Shown: positions 7,738 to 16,377 of the stretch, one piece after another
How positions within the stretch are numbered: position 1 is the stretch's first letter
How the letters are laid out: every line of letters begins with the position of its first letter
Assembly: GCA_035307765.1 (NCBI GenBank)
Contig: DATGHU010000044.1
Coordinates: 186,001-250,000 of the forward strand
Direction of reading: 5' to 3'
DNA: 64,000 bases
Source of the DNA: a bacterium
Lineage (GTDB): Bacteria; Sysuimicrobiota; Sysuimicrobiia; Sysuimicrobiales; Segetimicrobiaceae
Notes under the pieces: generated by a model
What the model was told of the DNA's origin: nothing
The model's database searches: none
The model's input: the letters and a program-made list of their open reading frames with translations, nothing else
Made by a program: the position numbers and the translations under genes

Positions 7738-9213
7738 TTAGTGGAAGACCAGGCTCTTCACCACGACCGGCACGACGTACTGGTCGGGCATGATGCCGCC
7801 GATGTCCACGTAATCGAACTCGCGCAGCGCCACCTGATCGATGCAGGCCAGCGGCCCGACGACACCGCATTCCTCCCGGAGCATCCGCCCGACCAGGCCG
7901 GCGACGTCCGCGTCGATGACGAGCAGCAGGGGGCGGCGGGTGCCCACCGCCTCCGGCAGCGCGGCGACGATCCCCTGGCACAACTCGGACAGGGCGGCGT
8001 ACTGGGGTCCGTGGTGCCAGTGGATGGCCAGCGCAAACCGGTCCGGGCCGTCTTGGAGATCGAGCCGCCGCAGCGCCCGGCGGACGGCGTCGGCCACCCC
8101 TTCGCGTGAGGGGGTCCCCAGTCCGCGCACGGCGGCGACGGGGACGTTTCGGACCGGCAGCACCTCCGCGTCGGAGAGAAAGATCGTGTTGCCGCTGACC
8201 TGCACGGTGTACTGGGAAGCCCCGATGCAGGTGGCGCGGATCCGCTCGCGGGGCTCGAGGACGATCCGGCCCCGGCAGCGGGTGCGCAACGCCCGGGCCA
8301 GACGCGGCCCCAAGTCCCCAAACTCCGCCGCCTCGGTTCCGTACACGTACTCGGCCACCCCGCCGGAGAAGACGAGGTGCGAGAAGGGGCCGGGTGACTG
8401 GAGGCGCTCCGTAATCCAGAAGTCGCCCCCGCCGTCGAGACGCTTCCCGTCGATCACCCCAATGATGAGGTCGGCCATCCGGTCGGCCACCGCGTCGAGC
8501 GCCCGCGGCGGCACCGCCTCGCCCAGGGCGATCTCCACGCCGGCCCGCCGGGCGAACGCCCGGCCCTGCGCCTCGGCCCGCCGCAGCGCGCCGCCTCGGT
8601 CCCACGCCAAGAGGCGCGCGCCGACGTGGATGGCTCCCGTTTCTACCACCGCGCCCTTCTGGCAGACCGCAAATTTTGTGGTGCCCCCGCCGATGTCCAC
8701 GTTGAGCACCGTCGGATGCCCGGGTTCCCGGGAGAGCGCGGCCGCCCCCGAGCCGTGCGCCGCGAGCAGGCTTTCCAGGTGGGGCCCGGCGGTGGCGCAG
8801 ACGAACTTGCCCGCGTCCGCGGCGAACAACTGGATGAGCGGCGCGGCGTTTTCTTTCATCGCCGCCTCGCCGGTCGTGATCACGGCGCCGGTGTCGATCT
8901 CCGAGCGGGAGATCTCGGCCTCGCGGTAGGCCTCCTCGATGAACCGCGCCACGGCCGCGGTGTCGATCTGCGAGGCCGACGCGTACGGCGTCAGGATCAC
9001 GCGGGAGCGGAACCGGACGTCCCGTTGAACCACCTGGTAGCGGCTGGAGAGATAGCGGCCTTGGCGGGTCAAGACCAGTTCCGAGAAGACCAGGTGGGAC
9101 GTCGATGATCCGATGTCGATCCCGGCGCTGCGCAGGCGGATGTGCTCCCCGACGTAAACGGCGGGGTCCGCGTCCCCCCCCAGGTGGATGTGCTCCTGGT
9201 CGTCTTCGTGCAT
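7738..9213 (-). CDS. eutA: EutA-like ethanolamine ammonia-lyase reactivating factor
   Basis: A 491-residue actin/Hsp70-fold ATPase of the EutA family, which exchanges damaged cobalamin in ethanolamine ammonia-lyase. Seen: SAGIDIGSSTSHLVFSEL near residue 30, ITTGEAAMKENA near 113, NVDIGGGTTKFAVC near 172 (phosphate-binding loop) and ETGAIHVGARLLAWD. Length is close to the family norm. No eutB or eutC lies in the window. The upstream neighbour (67-base gap) is a two-cupin protein of the type some databases label ethanolamine ammonia-lyase-activating. It may serve a lyase elsewhere, or another cobalamin enzyme. Confidence 0.85.
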   Translation of the reverse strand: MHEDDQEHIHLGGDADPAVYVGEHIRLRSAGIDIGSSTSHLVFSELVLTRQGRYLSSRYQVVQRDVRFRSRVILTPYASASQIDTAAVARFIEEAYREAEISRSEIDTGAVITTGEAAMKENAAPLIQLFAADAGKFVCATAGPHLESLLAAHGSGAAALSREPGHPTVLNVDIGGGTTKFAVCQKGAVVETGAIHVGARLLAWDRGGALRRAEAQGRAFARRAGVEIALGEAVPPRALDAVADRMADLIIGVIDGKRLDGGGDFWITERLQSPGPFSHLVFSGGVAEYVYGTEAAEFGDLGPRLARALRTRCRGRIVLEPRERIRATCIGASQYTVQVSGNTIFLSDAEVLPVRNVPVAAVRGLGTPSREGVADAVRRALRRLDLQDGPDRFALAIHWHHGPQYAALSELCQGIVAALPEAVGTRRPLLLVIDADVAGLVGRMLREECGVVGPLACIDQVALREFDYVDIGGIMPDQYVVPVVVKSLVFH

Positions 9214-9280
9214 CGCCGCCCGCCTTCAGGCGCCGGTCATCGGCGGGGCGCGGCGGGAGGGGGGAGGGTGAGTCCCCCCA

Positions 9281-10390
9281 TCAGACGCGTACCGAGAAGC
9301 CGTCCATCCGCACCGGCACATGGCGCGCGGCGCAACGCTCGGCAAACGTCCGGTGAATGCGGAGGTCTTGGTCCTCGTACTCGATCTGGTTGCCCCCGTC
9401 CTTCTTGCTCTTGTCCACCCCCTGGATGTCCAGATAGCGCGCCACCTTCCACTTGGCGCCGCCCCACCGGATCGCCAGGTACCGGGCGGGCGTGGGGCCC
9501 GTGTTGAAGTGCTGGTGCCACCACAGCCCGGGGGGGACGAACATCGTGCCGGGATGCCACGGGATGTCGGTGAAATCTTCCGCGCCGTCGGGCCACATCA
9601 TCGAGAATCCTTCGCCCTCCAGGATGATCACGTGCGCTCCCGGGCCGTGCCGGTGGGCCTTCTTGTAGGTGCCCACCGGGAACTCGGAGATGTGCGCGCA
9701 CAGGGAGTTGTTGGCGAATTCGAACATCACGTTCTTGCCGCCCGCGCCGCGCTCGGCCCAGTCGTGAAGCTGAAACCGGTGGACGTCCGCCACGAAGTTG
9801 GTGTCCCAGACCCGCCCAGGGTACAGCGTGCCCTCGCCGCCGAAGTACCCCTGGCGGCCGTCGAAGCGGTCCAGGAAGTCGAACGGGCAGGTGAAGAGAA
9901 ACTCGGTGTTGTGGATCAGATTCATCATCATCGGGGCGGTCGTGACGCCCAAGAGGCGCGCCGGCTCGCGGCCGGAGCCGTTGTGCAGCCGGTGGGAGCA
10001 GTTGAGCGGGATCGAGAACAAGCTGCCGGTCTGCCATTCGAAGGACTGGCGGGCGCCGGCGTCGTTCCACACCTCGCACCCGCCCCGGCCCTCGACGACG
10101 AAGTAGAACTCTTCGAAGAGGTGCCGCTCCGGGGCCGTGCCCCGCCCGGGTGGAATTTCCAGAATGTAGGCGTTGTTGGTATCCTCGGTGCCCAGGAGCC
10201 TGATGTACGCCCCGCGCGCCTCCAGCCGCGGCCACGGCGCGACGGTGATGCCCCGAAGGTCCGGGACGGCGACGCCGTTCACCACGGGGATCCCCTCAAC
10301 TTCGAGCCAGCGCTCGTACGCGCTCTTGCGCCACTCTGCCGGCAGCCGATCCTCCTGGGCGATTCGCCGTTCCCCGTTGACGTCGGCCAT
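9281..10390 (-). CDS. two-cupin protein (bicupin), EutA neighbour
   Basis: A 369-residue protein with two cupin barrels. First barrel: PERHLFEEFYFVVEGRGG and SIPLNCSHRLHN (about residues 85-145). Second: KKAHRHGPGAHVIILEGEG and FVPPGLWWHQHFN (about 240-310). Both have the His/Glu pattern of a metal site. Related bicupins include gentisate-type dioxygenases and oxalate decarboxylases; this group is sometimes named after ethanolamine ammonia-lyase activation because of its eutA linkage. The ATG at 10390 has GGAGG about nine bases upstream. It lies 67 bases before eutA on the same strand. Substrate unknown. Confidence 0.82.
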   Translation of the reverse strand: MADVNGERRIAQEDRLPAEWRKSAYERWLEVEGIPVVNGVAVPDLRGITVAPWPRLEARGAYIRLLGTEDTNNAYILEIPPGRGTAPERHLFEEFYFVVEGRGGCEVWNDAGARQSFEWQTGSLFSIPLNCSHRLHNGSGREPARLLGVTTAPMMMNLIHNTEFLFTCPFDFLDRFDGRQGYFGGEGTLYPGRVWDTNFVADVHRFQLHDWAERGAGGKNVMFEFANNSLCAHISEFPVGTYKKAHRHGPGAHVIILEGEGFSMMWPDGAEDFTDIPWHPGTMFVPPGLWWHQHFNTGPTPARYLAIRWGGAKWKVARYLDIQGVDKSKKDGGNQIEYEDQDLRIHRTFAERCAARHVPVRMDGFSVRV

Positions 10391-10570
10391 TCCTGACCCC
10401 TCCTCGCGCGGACCGAGTCGATCGATCCGGCCTTTATCTTACCACCCCGCTCCGCCGCGGTCATGCGGCCCACCGCTCCTGCCCGCGCCGACCGCCTCAG
10501 CGCGGCGTGAAAGGGGAATGGTAAGGAGAACGTGAACACATCGCCAGGGGCAGACCCGGAGGGGCGTTCG

Positions 10571-12049
10571 ATGAGCATGGCGGTGGAACGCGGCCGCAGG
10601 ACCGGGCCGTACACGGACCTGCGGGACTGGCTCCGCGCGGTCGAGGCGATGGGGGAGGTCCGGCGCGTCGAGGGCGCGAGCTGGGAAGAGGACATCGGGC
10701 GGATCACCGAGATGCTCCATCACACCGAGGAGTCGCCGGCCGTCCTCTTCGACGCCGTCCCCGGCTACCCGCGGGGCTTCCGGGTGCTGGTCAATTCCCT
10801 GGGGGCCCGCCGCCGCCTGGCCTTCACGCTGGGGATGGACCCGCAGCTCGGGACGTTGGGCCTCATCGACGCGTGGGAGGAGCGGTTGAACCGGATCGAC
10901 CCGGTGCCGGTGCGTGAGGTTGCCGACGGCCCGATCTTGGAGAACGTCCTCGAGGGCGACGCCATCGACCTCTGGAAGTTCCCGACCCCCAAGTGGCACG
11001 CGCTCGACGGCGGTCGGTATATCGGCACGGCCGTGGCCAACGTCACCCGCGACCCCGACTCGGACTGGATCAACTTCGGCACCTACCGGGTGATGATCCA
11101 CGATCGGAATCGCTGCGGCCTCTACATCTCCCCCGGGAAGCACGGGCGGCTGCACCGCGACAAATACTTCGCGCGCGGCGAGGCGATGCCCGTGATCGCG
11201 ATGGTGGGCATGGACCCCATCCTCTTCCTCGCCAGTTGTTTGGAGATCCCGCTGGGGGTGAGCGAGTACGAGTGGGCGGGCGCCGTCAAGGGCGGGCCGG
11301 TGGAGGTGATCCGCGGCCGGCACACGGGGCTCCCCCTGCCGGCGCACGCGGAGATCGTGATCGAGGGGTTCGTCCATCCCAACGCGCGCCTCACCGAAGG
11401 GCCGTTCGGGGAGTGGACCGGGTACTACGCCAGCGGCAGCCGGGAGGAGCCGGTGATCGACGTGAAGGCGATCTATCACCGCCACGACCCCATTCTGCTG
11501 GGGTGCCCGCCCGAAAAGCCGCCGTACGAGGCGCATCACTTCCGCAAGTACCTCCGTTCCGGTATGCTGCGGAAGGCGCTCAAGGATGCCGGCGTCCCGG
11601 GGATCATGGGCGTCTACTGCCATCCCGTCGGCGGATGCCGCCTGCTCTACATTGTCGCGCTCCGGCAGATGTATCCCGGGCACGCGAAGCAGGCGGGGCT
11701 GCTGGCATCACAGGTGCGCGCCGGAGCCTACCTCAACCGGATGGTGGTCGTCGTCGACGAGGACATCGATATCACCGACCTCAGCGATGTGATGTGGGCC
11801 GTGCTCACCCGGGCCGACCCGGAGCAGGACTTCGAGATTCTCCGCCGCTGCTGGAGCGGGCCGCTCGATCCTGCGATCCATCCCGACCGCAAAGGGTTCA
11901 ATTCGCGGGTGATCATCGACGCCACCCGGCCCTGGGAGTGGAAGGACCGGTTTCCGATCCCGATCGGGCCGGACCCCGACTACAAGCGGCAGACCCGCGA
12001 GACCTGGGGCTGGCTCCTCGGCGGCGACGGGAAGCCGCCCGGTCGGTGA
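10571..12049 (+). CDS. UbiD family decarboxylase (canonical)
   Basis: A 492-residue prenylated-FMN-dependent decarboxylase. The active-site set is complete: Arg173 in FGTYRVMIHDRN, and Glu276 and Glu281 in EGPFGEWTGYY, numbered much as in the fungal model enzyme. Further conserved blocks are YTDLRDWLRAVEAMGEV at the start, FPTPKWHALDGGRYIGT, PGHAKQA and VVVVDEDIDI. ATG 10571 is chosen for the GGAGGGG six bases upstream; a GTG at 10532 would add 13 residues. It is divergent from the bicupin gene. It is clearly paralogous to the UbiD at 18612. Substrate unknown; aromatic or unsaturated acids are usual. Confidence 0.92.
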   Translation: MSMAVERGRRTGPYTDLRDWLRAVEAMGEVRRVEGASWEEDIGRITEMLHHTEESPAVLFDAVPGYPRGFRVLVNSLGARRRLAFTLGMDPQLGTLGLIDAWEERLNRIDPVPVREVADGPILENVLEGDAIDLWKFPTPKWHALDGGRYIGTAVANVTRDPDSDWINFGTYRVMIHDRNRCGLYISPGKHGRLHRDKYFARGEAMPVIAMVGMDPILFLASCLEIPLGVSEYEWAGAVKGGPVEVIRGRHTGLPLPAHAEIVIEGFVHPNARLTEGPFGEWTGYYASGSREEPVIDVKAIYHRHDPILLGCPPEKPPYEAHHFRKYLRSGMLRKALKDAGVPGIMGVYCHPVGGCRLLYIVALRQMYPGHAKQAGLLASQVRAGAYLNRMVVVVDEDIDITDLSDVMWAVLTRADPEQDFEILRRCWSGPLDPAIHPDRKGFNSRVIIDATRPWEWKDRFPIPIGPDPDYKRQTRETWGWLLGGDGKPPGR

Positions 12050-12133
12050 CATGAGCACTCCCGCCGGGTTCGGACGTGCGCTATGTCGTGCGGCACCCGG
12101 GAAGACCGACAACGGGCACCTGGAGGGGTGACG

Positions 12134-13141
12134 GTGATCAGAAAGGCACACACCGCGTGGCTGGGGTACGGCGGCGCGGTCCTGGGCTTGCACATCGTGG
12201 GGGTGATGGCGCTGCTCCCCGCCGCCCGCGCACACCCGTCGCTCCTCGGCATCGGGTTCCTCGCCTACACGCTGGGGTTGCGGCACGCGTTCGACGCGGA
12301 CCACATCACGGCGATCGACAACACCGTGCGCAAGCTGGCCCGGCAGGACCGAACGCCGTTGGGGGTGGGGTTCTACTTCTCGCTCGGCCACTCCACGGTC
12401 GTGTTCCTGATGGTCCTCGCCACGGCGCTGCTGGCCCGCTGGGCGCAGCACGCCCTCCCGCACCTTCAGGCGCTGGGCGGGCTGATCGGCACCACCGTGT
12501 CCGGTGGGTTCCTCGTGCTCATCGGCCTGCTCAACCTCTTCATCTGGGTCGACATCTATCTGATCTTTCAGCAGATGCGCCGCGGCGCGCACGATGCGGA
12601 GGGACTCGAGCAGCTGCTGTTGTCCCGCGGGCTCATCGCGCGCATCGCCAGCCCGCTGTTCCGGTTGATCAGCCGCAGTTGGCACGTCTACCCGCTCGGG
12701 TTTCTCTTTGGGCTGGGGTTTGACACGGCGAGCGAGGTTGCCCTCTTGGCGCTGTCGGCGGGGGCGGCGGCCAGCGCGCTGCCGGTGTGGGAGATCTTGG
12801 CGCTCCCCGTGCTGTTTGCGGCGGGGATGAGCCTGATGGACACGGCCGACGGCGTGTTCATGGCGACGGCGTACCGCTGGGCGTTCGCGACGCCGCTCCG
12901 GAAGATCTACTACAACCTCACGGTCACCGGCCTCTCGGTCGTCGCGGCGCTCCTCATCGGCCTGATCGAGCTGACCCAGGTCCTCGCCCGAACCCTCGGA
13001 CTGACCGCCGGGATCTGGGGGCGGCTGCAGGCGCTCGATCTGGGACGGATCGGGTACCTGCTGGTGGGGCTGTTCATCCTCACGTGGTCGTGCTCGTACG
13101 GTGCGTGGAGATTCCTGCGGATCGAAGAACGCGTCGGCTGA
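12134..13141 (+). CDS. nickel/cobalt permease, NiCoT (HoxN/NixA) family
   Basis: A 335-residue membrane permease with about eight membrane helices. The family signature is clear: RHAFDADHITAIDN near residue 48, FYFSLGHSTVVFLMV, and FGLGFDTASEVALL near 194. It imports Ni2+ or Co2+ using the membrane potential. GTG 12134 is preferred, with GGAGG seven bases upstream; GTG 12128 and an upstream ATG at 12083 are alternatives. It follows UbiD by 84 bases and precedes the ABC ATPase by 12. Nickel for a metalloenzyme, or cobalt for cobalamin (compare eutA), are both possible. Confidence 0.9.
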   Translation: MIRKAHTAWLGYGGAVLGLHIVGVMALLPAARAHPSLLGIGFLAYTLGLRHAFDADHITAIDNTVRKLARQDRTPLGVGFYFSLGHSTVVFLMVLATALLARWAQHALPHLQALGGLIGTTVSGGFLVLIGLLNLFIWVDIYLIFQQMRRGAHDAEGLEQLLLSRGLIARIASPLFRLISRSWHVYPLGFLFGLGFDTASEVALLALSAGAAASALPVWEILALPVLFAAGMSLMDTADGVFMATAYRWAFATPLRKIYYNLTVTGLSVVAALLIGLIELTQVLARTLGLTAGIWGRLQALDLGRIGYLLVGLFILTWSCSYGAWRFLRIEERVG

Positions 13142-13153
13142 TTCCCGCCTGCA

Positions 13154-14254
13154 ATGGTAAAGGTGACCGACCTCCTCAAACGCTTTCAGGACGGACGGGC
13201 CGCGGTCACCGCCTGCGACGGGATCAGCTTCGAGGTGCCGGCGGGTAGGTTCTTCACGCTGTTGGGCCCGTCGGGATGCGGCAAGACCACAACGCTGCGA
13301 TCGATCGCCGGGCTGGAGCGCCCCGACGGCGGGCAGATCGAGCTCGACGGCGCCGTCGTCTACTCCTCGCGCCGAGGCATTTTCGTGCCGCCCAACCGGC
13401 GGGACGTCGGCATGGTGTTTCAATCCTACGCGATCTGGCCGCACATGACCGTGTTCGAGAACGTCGCCTTTCCGCTGCGGGTCAATCGCGCCCACCCGCG
13501 ATCGCAGCTCGCGGATCGCGTCCGGCAGGCGTTGGCCACCGTCCGGCTGGATGGGCTGGAGCAGCGTCCCGCCACCCGGCTCAGCGGCGGGCAGCAGCAG
13601 CGCCTGGCGCTGGCGCGCGCGCTGATCCGGGAGCCCAAGCTGCTGCTGCTGGACGAGCCGATGTCCAACCTGGACGCCAAACTGCGGGAACAGATGCGCC
13701 TCGAACTGCGGGCGCTGCAGCGGCAGTTGGGGATCACGACGATCTACGTGACCCACGATCAGGTTGAGGCCCTGGCGATGTCGAACCTTGTGGCGGTCCT
13801 GCACGAGGGACGGATCGTGCAGATCGGCCCTCCGCGGGAAATCTACGAGCGCCCGGCCACCCGCTTCGTGAGCGACTTCATTGGGTCGACGAACTTCGTG
13901 CCCGCCCGCGTCGTGAGCCCCGCGGGCGGCGACCTGTTCCACGTGCTCACTTCCTGCGGCCCCCTGGTCTGTGCGATTCCAGACGGGGCGGCCGTCGGCC
14001 GGGAGGTTGCGGTTTCCATCAGGCCCGAGGACGTGTCCATTCACACCCAGCCGTCCGATGACGCCTGGGAGGCGACGGTCGAGCAGGTGATCTTTCTCGG
14101 CGAGAGCATGGACTGCCGTCTCTCCTCGGGCCAGGTCCCGCTCCGCGCGCGCGTCCATCCCTCCGTCCGGGTGCGGAGAGGGGACCGCGTCTTCCTGACG
14201 TTCCACCCGGAGCGGTGCACCGCCGTGCGGCCCGACGGAGGGGTCCCGGCCTGA
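13154..14254 (+). CDS. ABC transporter ATPase, Fe3+/polyamine (FbpC/PotA) type
   Basis: A 366-residue ATPase. Walker A GPSGCGKTT is at 38-46, the Q-loop MVFQ at 87-90, signature LSGGQ at 143-147 and Walker B LLLLDEP at 163-169, with the switch His in YVTHDQ. The C-terminal third is a TOBE-like regulatory domain with VSIRPEDV. This subclass drives uptake of Fe3+, spermidine/putrescine, sulfate or phosphonates. It is followed by a decayed binding-protein gene, a two-domain permease and an intact binding protein, so all three parts of an iron-type importer are present. No clear ribosome-binding site precedes its ATG; it is probably coupled to the permease gene 12 bases upstream. Confidence 0.9.
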   Translation: MVKVTDLLKRFQDGRAAVTACDGISFEVPAGRFFTLLGPSGCGKTTTLRSIAGLERPDGGQIELDGAVVYSSRRGIFVPPNRRDVGMVFQSYAIWPHMTVFENVAFPLRVNRAHPRSQLADRVRQALATVRLDGLEQRPATRLSGGQQQRLALARALIREPKLLLLDEPMSNLDAKLREQMRLELRALQRQLGITTIYVTHDQVEALAMSNLVAVLHEGRIVQIGPPREIYERPATRFVSDFIGSTNFVPARVVSPAGGDLFHVLTSCGPLVCAIPDGAAVGREVAVSIRPEDVSIHTQPSDDAWEATVEQVIFLGESMDCRLSSGQVPLRARVHPSVRVRRGDRVFLTFHPERCTAVRPDGGVPA

Positions 14255-14310
14255 CGGCGACCTGCCATCGAAGGCAGTGCGAGGTTGCCGGGTGATCCGG
14301 AGGGCAGGGG

Positions 14311-14561
14311 ATGTGCGTGATGCGTCGCTCCCTCGCGGCCCCGGGGATCGCGCTCGCGTCGGCGGCGCCCTCGAATCGCGTCGACGCCGCCGTGCGGTCG
14401 ACCGAGGACGCGGCCAGGCAAGAGGGAAGGTGATCGTCTACGGCTCGATGGAGTCCGAGACGATAGAAGCGGAGAGGATCACCACCGTCTTGATGGATGA
14501 GCTCTCCAGCGACGACTTCAGGAAATGAGCGGCGGTGTTTCGCCCCGTGTTTGGCGCGAGA
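14311..14561 (+). pseudogene. remnant of an iron-type ABC substrate-binding protein
   Basis: What remains is both ends of a binding-protein gene like the intact one at 16378. From ATG 14311 (or 14320) comes a short secretion-like leader and AARQEGR, then a stop at 14431. A one-base shift restores VIVYGSMESETIEAER, matching the AARQEGRVVVYGSLES of the intact protein. The text then jumps to VLMDELSSDDFRK, which fits the C-terminal region (LRLMRDLDDQQLRAW) of the intact copy. An in-frame TGA at 14526 sits where Trp would be, followed by AAVFRPVFGAR. About 240 internal codons are gone. It sits exactly where a binding-protein gene would be expected, between ATPase and permease. Confidence 0.78.
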
Positions 14562-14586
14562 TCACCACCGCCGGCGCGGACCCCCA

Positions 14587-16314
14587 ATGAGGGCCGATTC
14601 CCCCATGCTCCCTCGGGCCCGGCCAGCCATCGCGCGCTGGCGCGACCCCGCGCTGCTCACCGCGGTCGGCGCGGCGATCGTCCTCGCCTACCTCAGCCTG
14701 TACCCGTCCGCCATGCTCTTCTACGGCAGCCTCACCACGGCTCCGCTGGGGCAGGCCGGCCGGCTTTCCTTTGGCAACTACGTCGCCGCGTACACCGATC
14801 CCCAGATGTTTGCCGTTCTGTTCAACTCGTTCGTCTTTGCCCTCGGCGCTTCGATCCTCTCCGTCGGGCTCGCCGCCACGCTGGCCTGGGTGACGGTGCG
14901 GACGAACGCGCCGTGGCGGGGAGTGTTCGAGTTGACCGCGATCGTGCCCAACGTGCTGCCCCCGCTGCTAATCGCGATCTCCTGGACGCTCCTCGCCAGC
15001 CCGTCGATCGGCCTCTTCAACGTTGCGCTGCGGGCCGTCGTCCCTGTGGCCCGGGGGCCCCTCAACATCTATTCCCTGCCCGGTCTGATTTTCGTCGAGG
15101 GGTTGATTCTCGCTCCGCTCGCCTTTCTAATTCTGAGCGGCGCCCTGCGGAACATGGATTCGGCGCTGGAGGAGTCGGCGCGCACCGCCGGGGCCGGCCA
15201 CTGGCAGGTCATCCGCACGGTGACGCTCCCGCTGATGCGGCCGGCGATCCTGGCCGCGGGGACGCTCAACTTCGTCCGGGCGCTCGAAAGCTTTGACACC
15301 CCCGCGATCATCGCCCTCCCCGCCCGGATCGAGCTGTTCACCACGAAGATCTTCCGCGAGGCCCTCGCCGCCTATCCCCCCAACTACAACCTCGCCGCGA
15401 CGTACGGGGTGAGCCTGCTGGTCGTGGCCCTGGTGTTTGTGGCCCTGTACCGTCGATTGACCTCGCACGTCGAGGCGTTCGCCACGGTCACCGGCCGAGG
15501 GTTTCAGTCGCACCTGATCGATCTGGGGCCGTGGCGGTTCGCCGCCGCCGCCGCGGCCGGGGCCATCGTCATCCTGCTGGCCGTGCTGCCGATGGCGATG
15601 CTCGTCTTCATGTCGATCCTGCCCTACTTTCAGGCCCCGAGCTTCGAGGCGCTCCGGCACGCCACCCTCGCGCACTATGGCCAGATCCTCCACAACGACC
15701 GGGTGTACCGCGCGGTGATGCACAGCCTCTTCCTGGCGGTCGGGGGGGCCACCGTGGCGATGGGGATGTCGGCGCTCGTCGCCTACCTCACGGTCAAGAC
15801 CAAGGTCGCCGGCCGGGGCATCTTGGAAGGGCTGACGTTTCTCCCCTGGGCGTTTCCCGGCACGGCCTTTGCCATCGGCCTGCTGTGGGCGTACGTTCGG
15901 CTGCCGCTGCCGATCTACGGCACGATCTGGATCCTCCTGATCGGGTACGTGACGCGGTTTCTCCCCTACGGCCTGCGCTCCGTGACGAGCACGATCATCC
16001 AGATCCACCGGGAGATGGAGGAGGCGGCGTGGGCGAGTGGGGCCGGATTCGGGACAACGTTCCGGCGGATCCTCGTGCCCCTGATGCGGTCGGGGATCGT
16101 GGCCGGGTGGATCCTGCTGGCCACGATTTTCATGCGCGAGTTCAGCCTGTCCGTGTTCCTCTACACCCCCGCCTCCGAGCCTGTCGGGCCCCTCATGTAC
16201 TACCTCTGGCTGGACGGACAGACGGGCTCGGTGGGTGCGCTGGGGGTGCTGGTGAGCGTGATTTCGGCGGGGCTCATCATCCTCGCCCGCCGCTCCAGCC
16301 GCGGGAACAGGTGA
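14587..16314 (+). CDS. ABC transporter permease, two-domain (FbpB type)
   Basis: A 575-residue integral membrane protein with about twelve membrane helices in two homologous halves, as in iron-type ABC permeases. Each half has an EAA loop for ATPase contact: EESARTAGAGHWQVIRTVTL near residue 195, and EEAAWASGAGFGTTFRRI near 478. ATG 14587 is chosen because the protein then starts shortly before the first helix; earlier codons would read through the pseudogene. It works with the ATPase at 13154 and the binding protein at 16378. Substrate is inferred only from family (Fe3+ or another small ion or organic ligand). Confidence 0.9.
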   Translation: MRADSPMLPRARPAIARWRDPALLTAVGAAIVLAYLSLYPSAMLFYGSLTTAPLGQAGRLSFGNYVAAYTDPQMFAVLFNSFVFALGASILSVGLAATLAWVTVRTNAPWRGVFELTAIVPNVLPPLLIAISWTLLASPSIGLFNVALRAVVPVARGPLNIYSLPGLIFVEGLILAPLAFLILSGALRNMDSALEESARTAGAGHWQVIRTVTLPLMRPAILAAGTLNFVRALESFDTPAIIALPARIELFTTKIFREALAAYPPNYNLAATYGVSLLVVALVFVALYRRLTSHVEAFATVTGRGFQSHLIDLGPWRFAAAAAAGAIVILLAVLPMAMLVFMSILPYFQAPSFEALRHATLAHYGQILHNDRVYRAVMHSLFLAVGGATVAMGMSALVAYLTVKTKVAGRGILEGLTFLPWAFPGTAFAIGLLWAYVRLPLPIYGTIWILLIGYVTRFLPYGLRSVTSTIIQIHREMEEAAWASGAGFGTTFRRILVPLMRSGIVAGWILLATIFMREFSLSVFLYTPASEPVGPLMYYLWLDGQTGSVGALGVLVSVISAGLIILARRSSRGNR

Positions 16315-16377
16315 CGCCTCGACCGTCGGTGAAGGAGCACGGCGGTGGGGACTCCAGTCTCGGTTCGGGAGGGAACC

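Noticed and set aside
7738-10390. Ethanolamine utilisation microcompartment locus
   Set aside because: No eutB, eutC, shell-protein or aldehyde dehydrogenase gene is present; only eutA and a bicupin.
11708-14206. A minus-strand open frame of about 830 codons
   Set aside because: Antisense to the UbiD, nickel/cobalt permease and ABC ATPase genes, with low-complexity Arg/Pro/Asp-rich translation and no family match.
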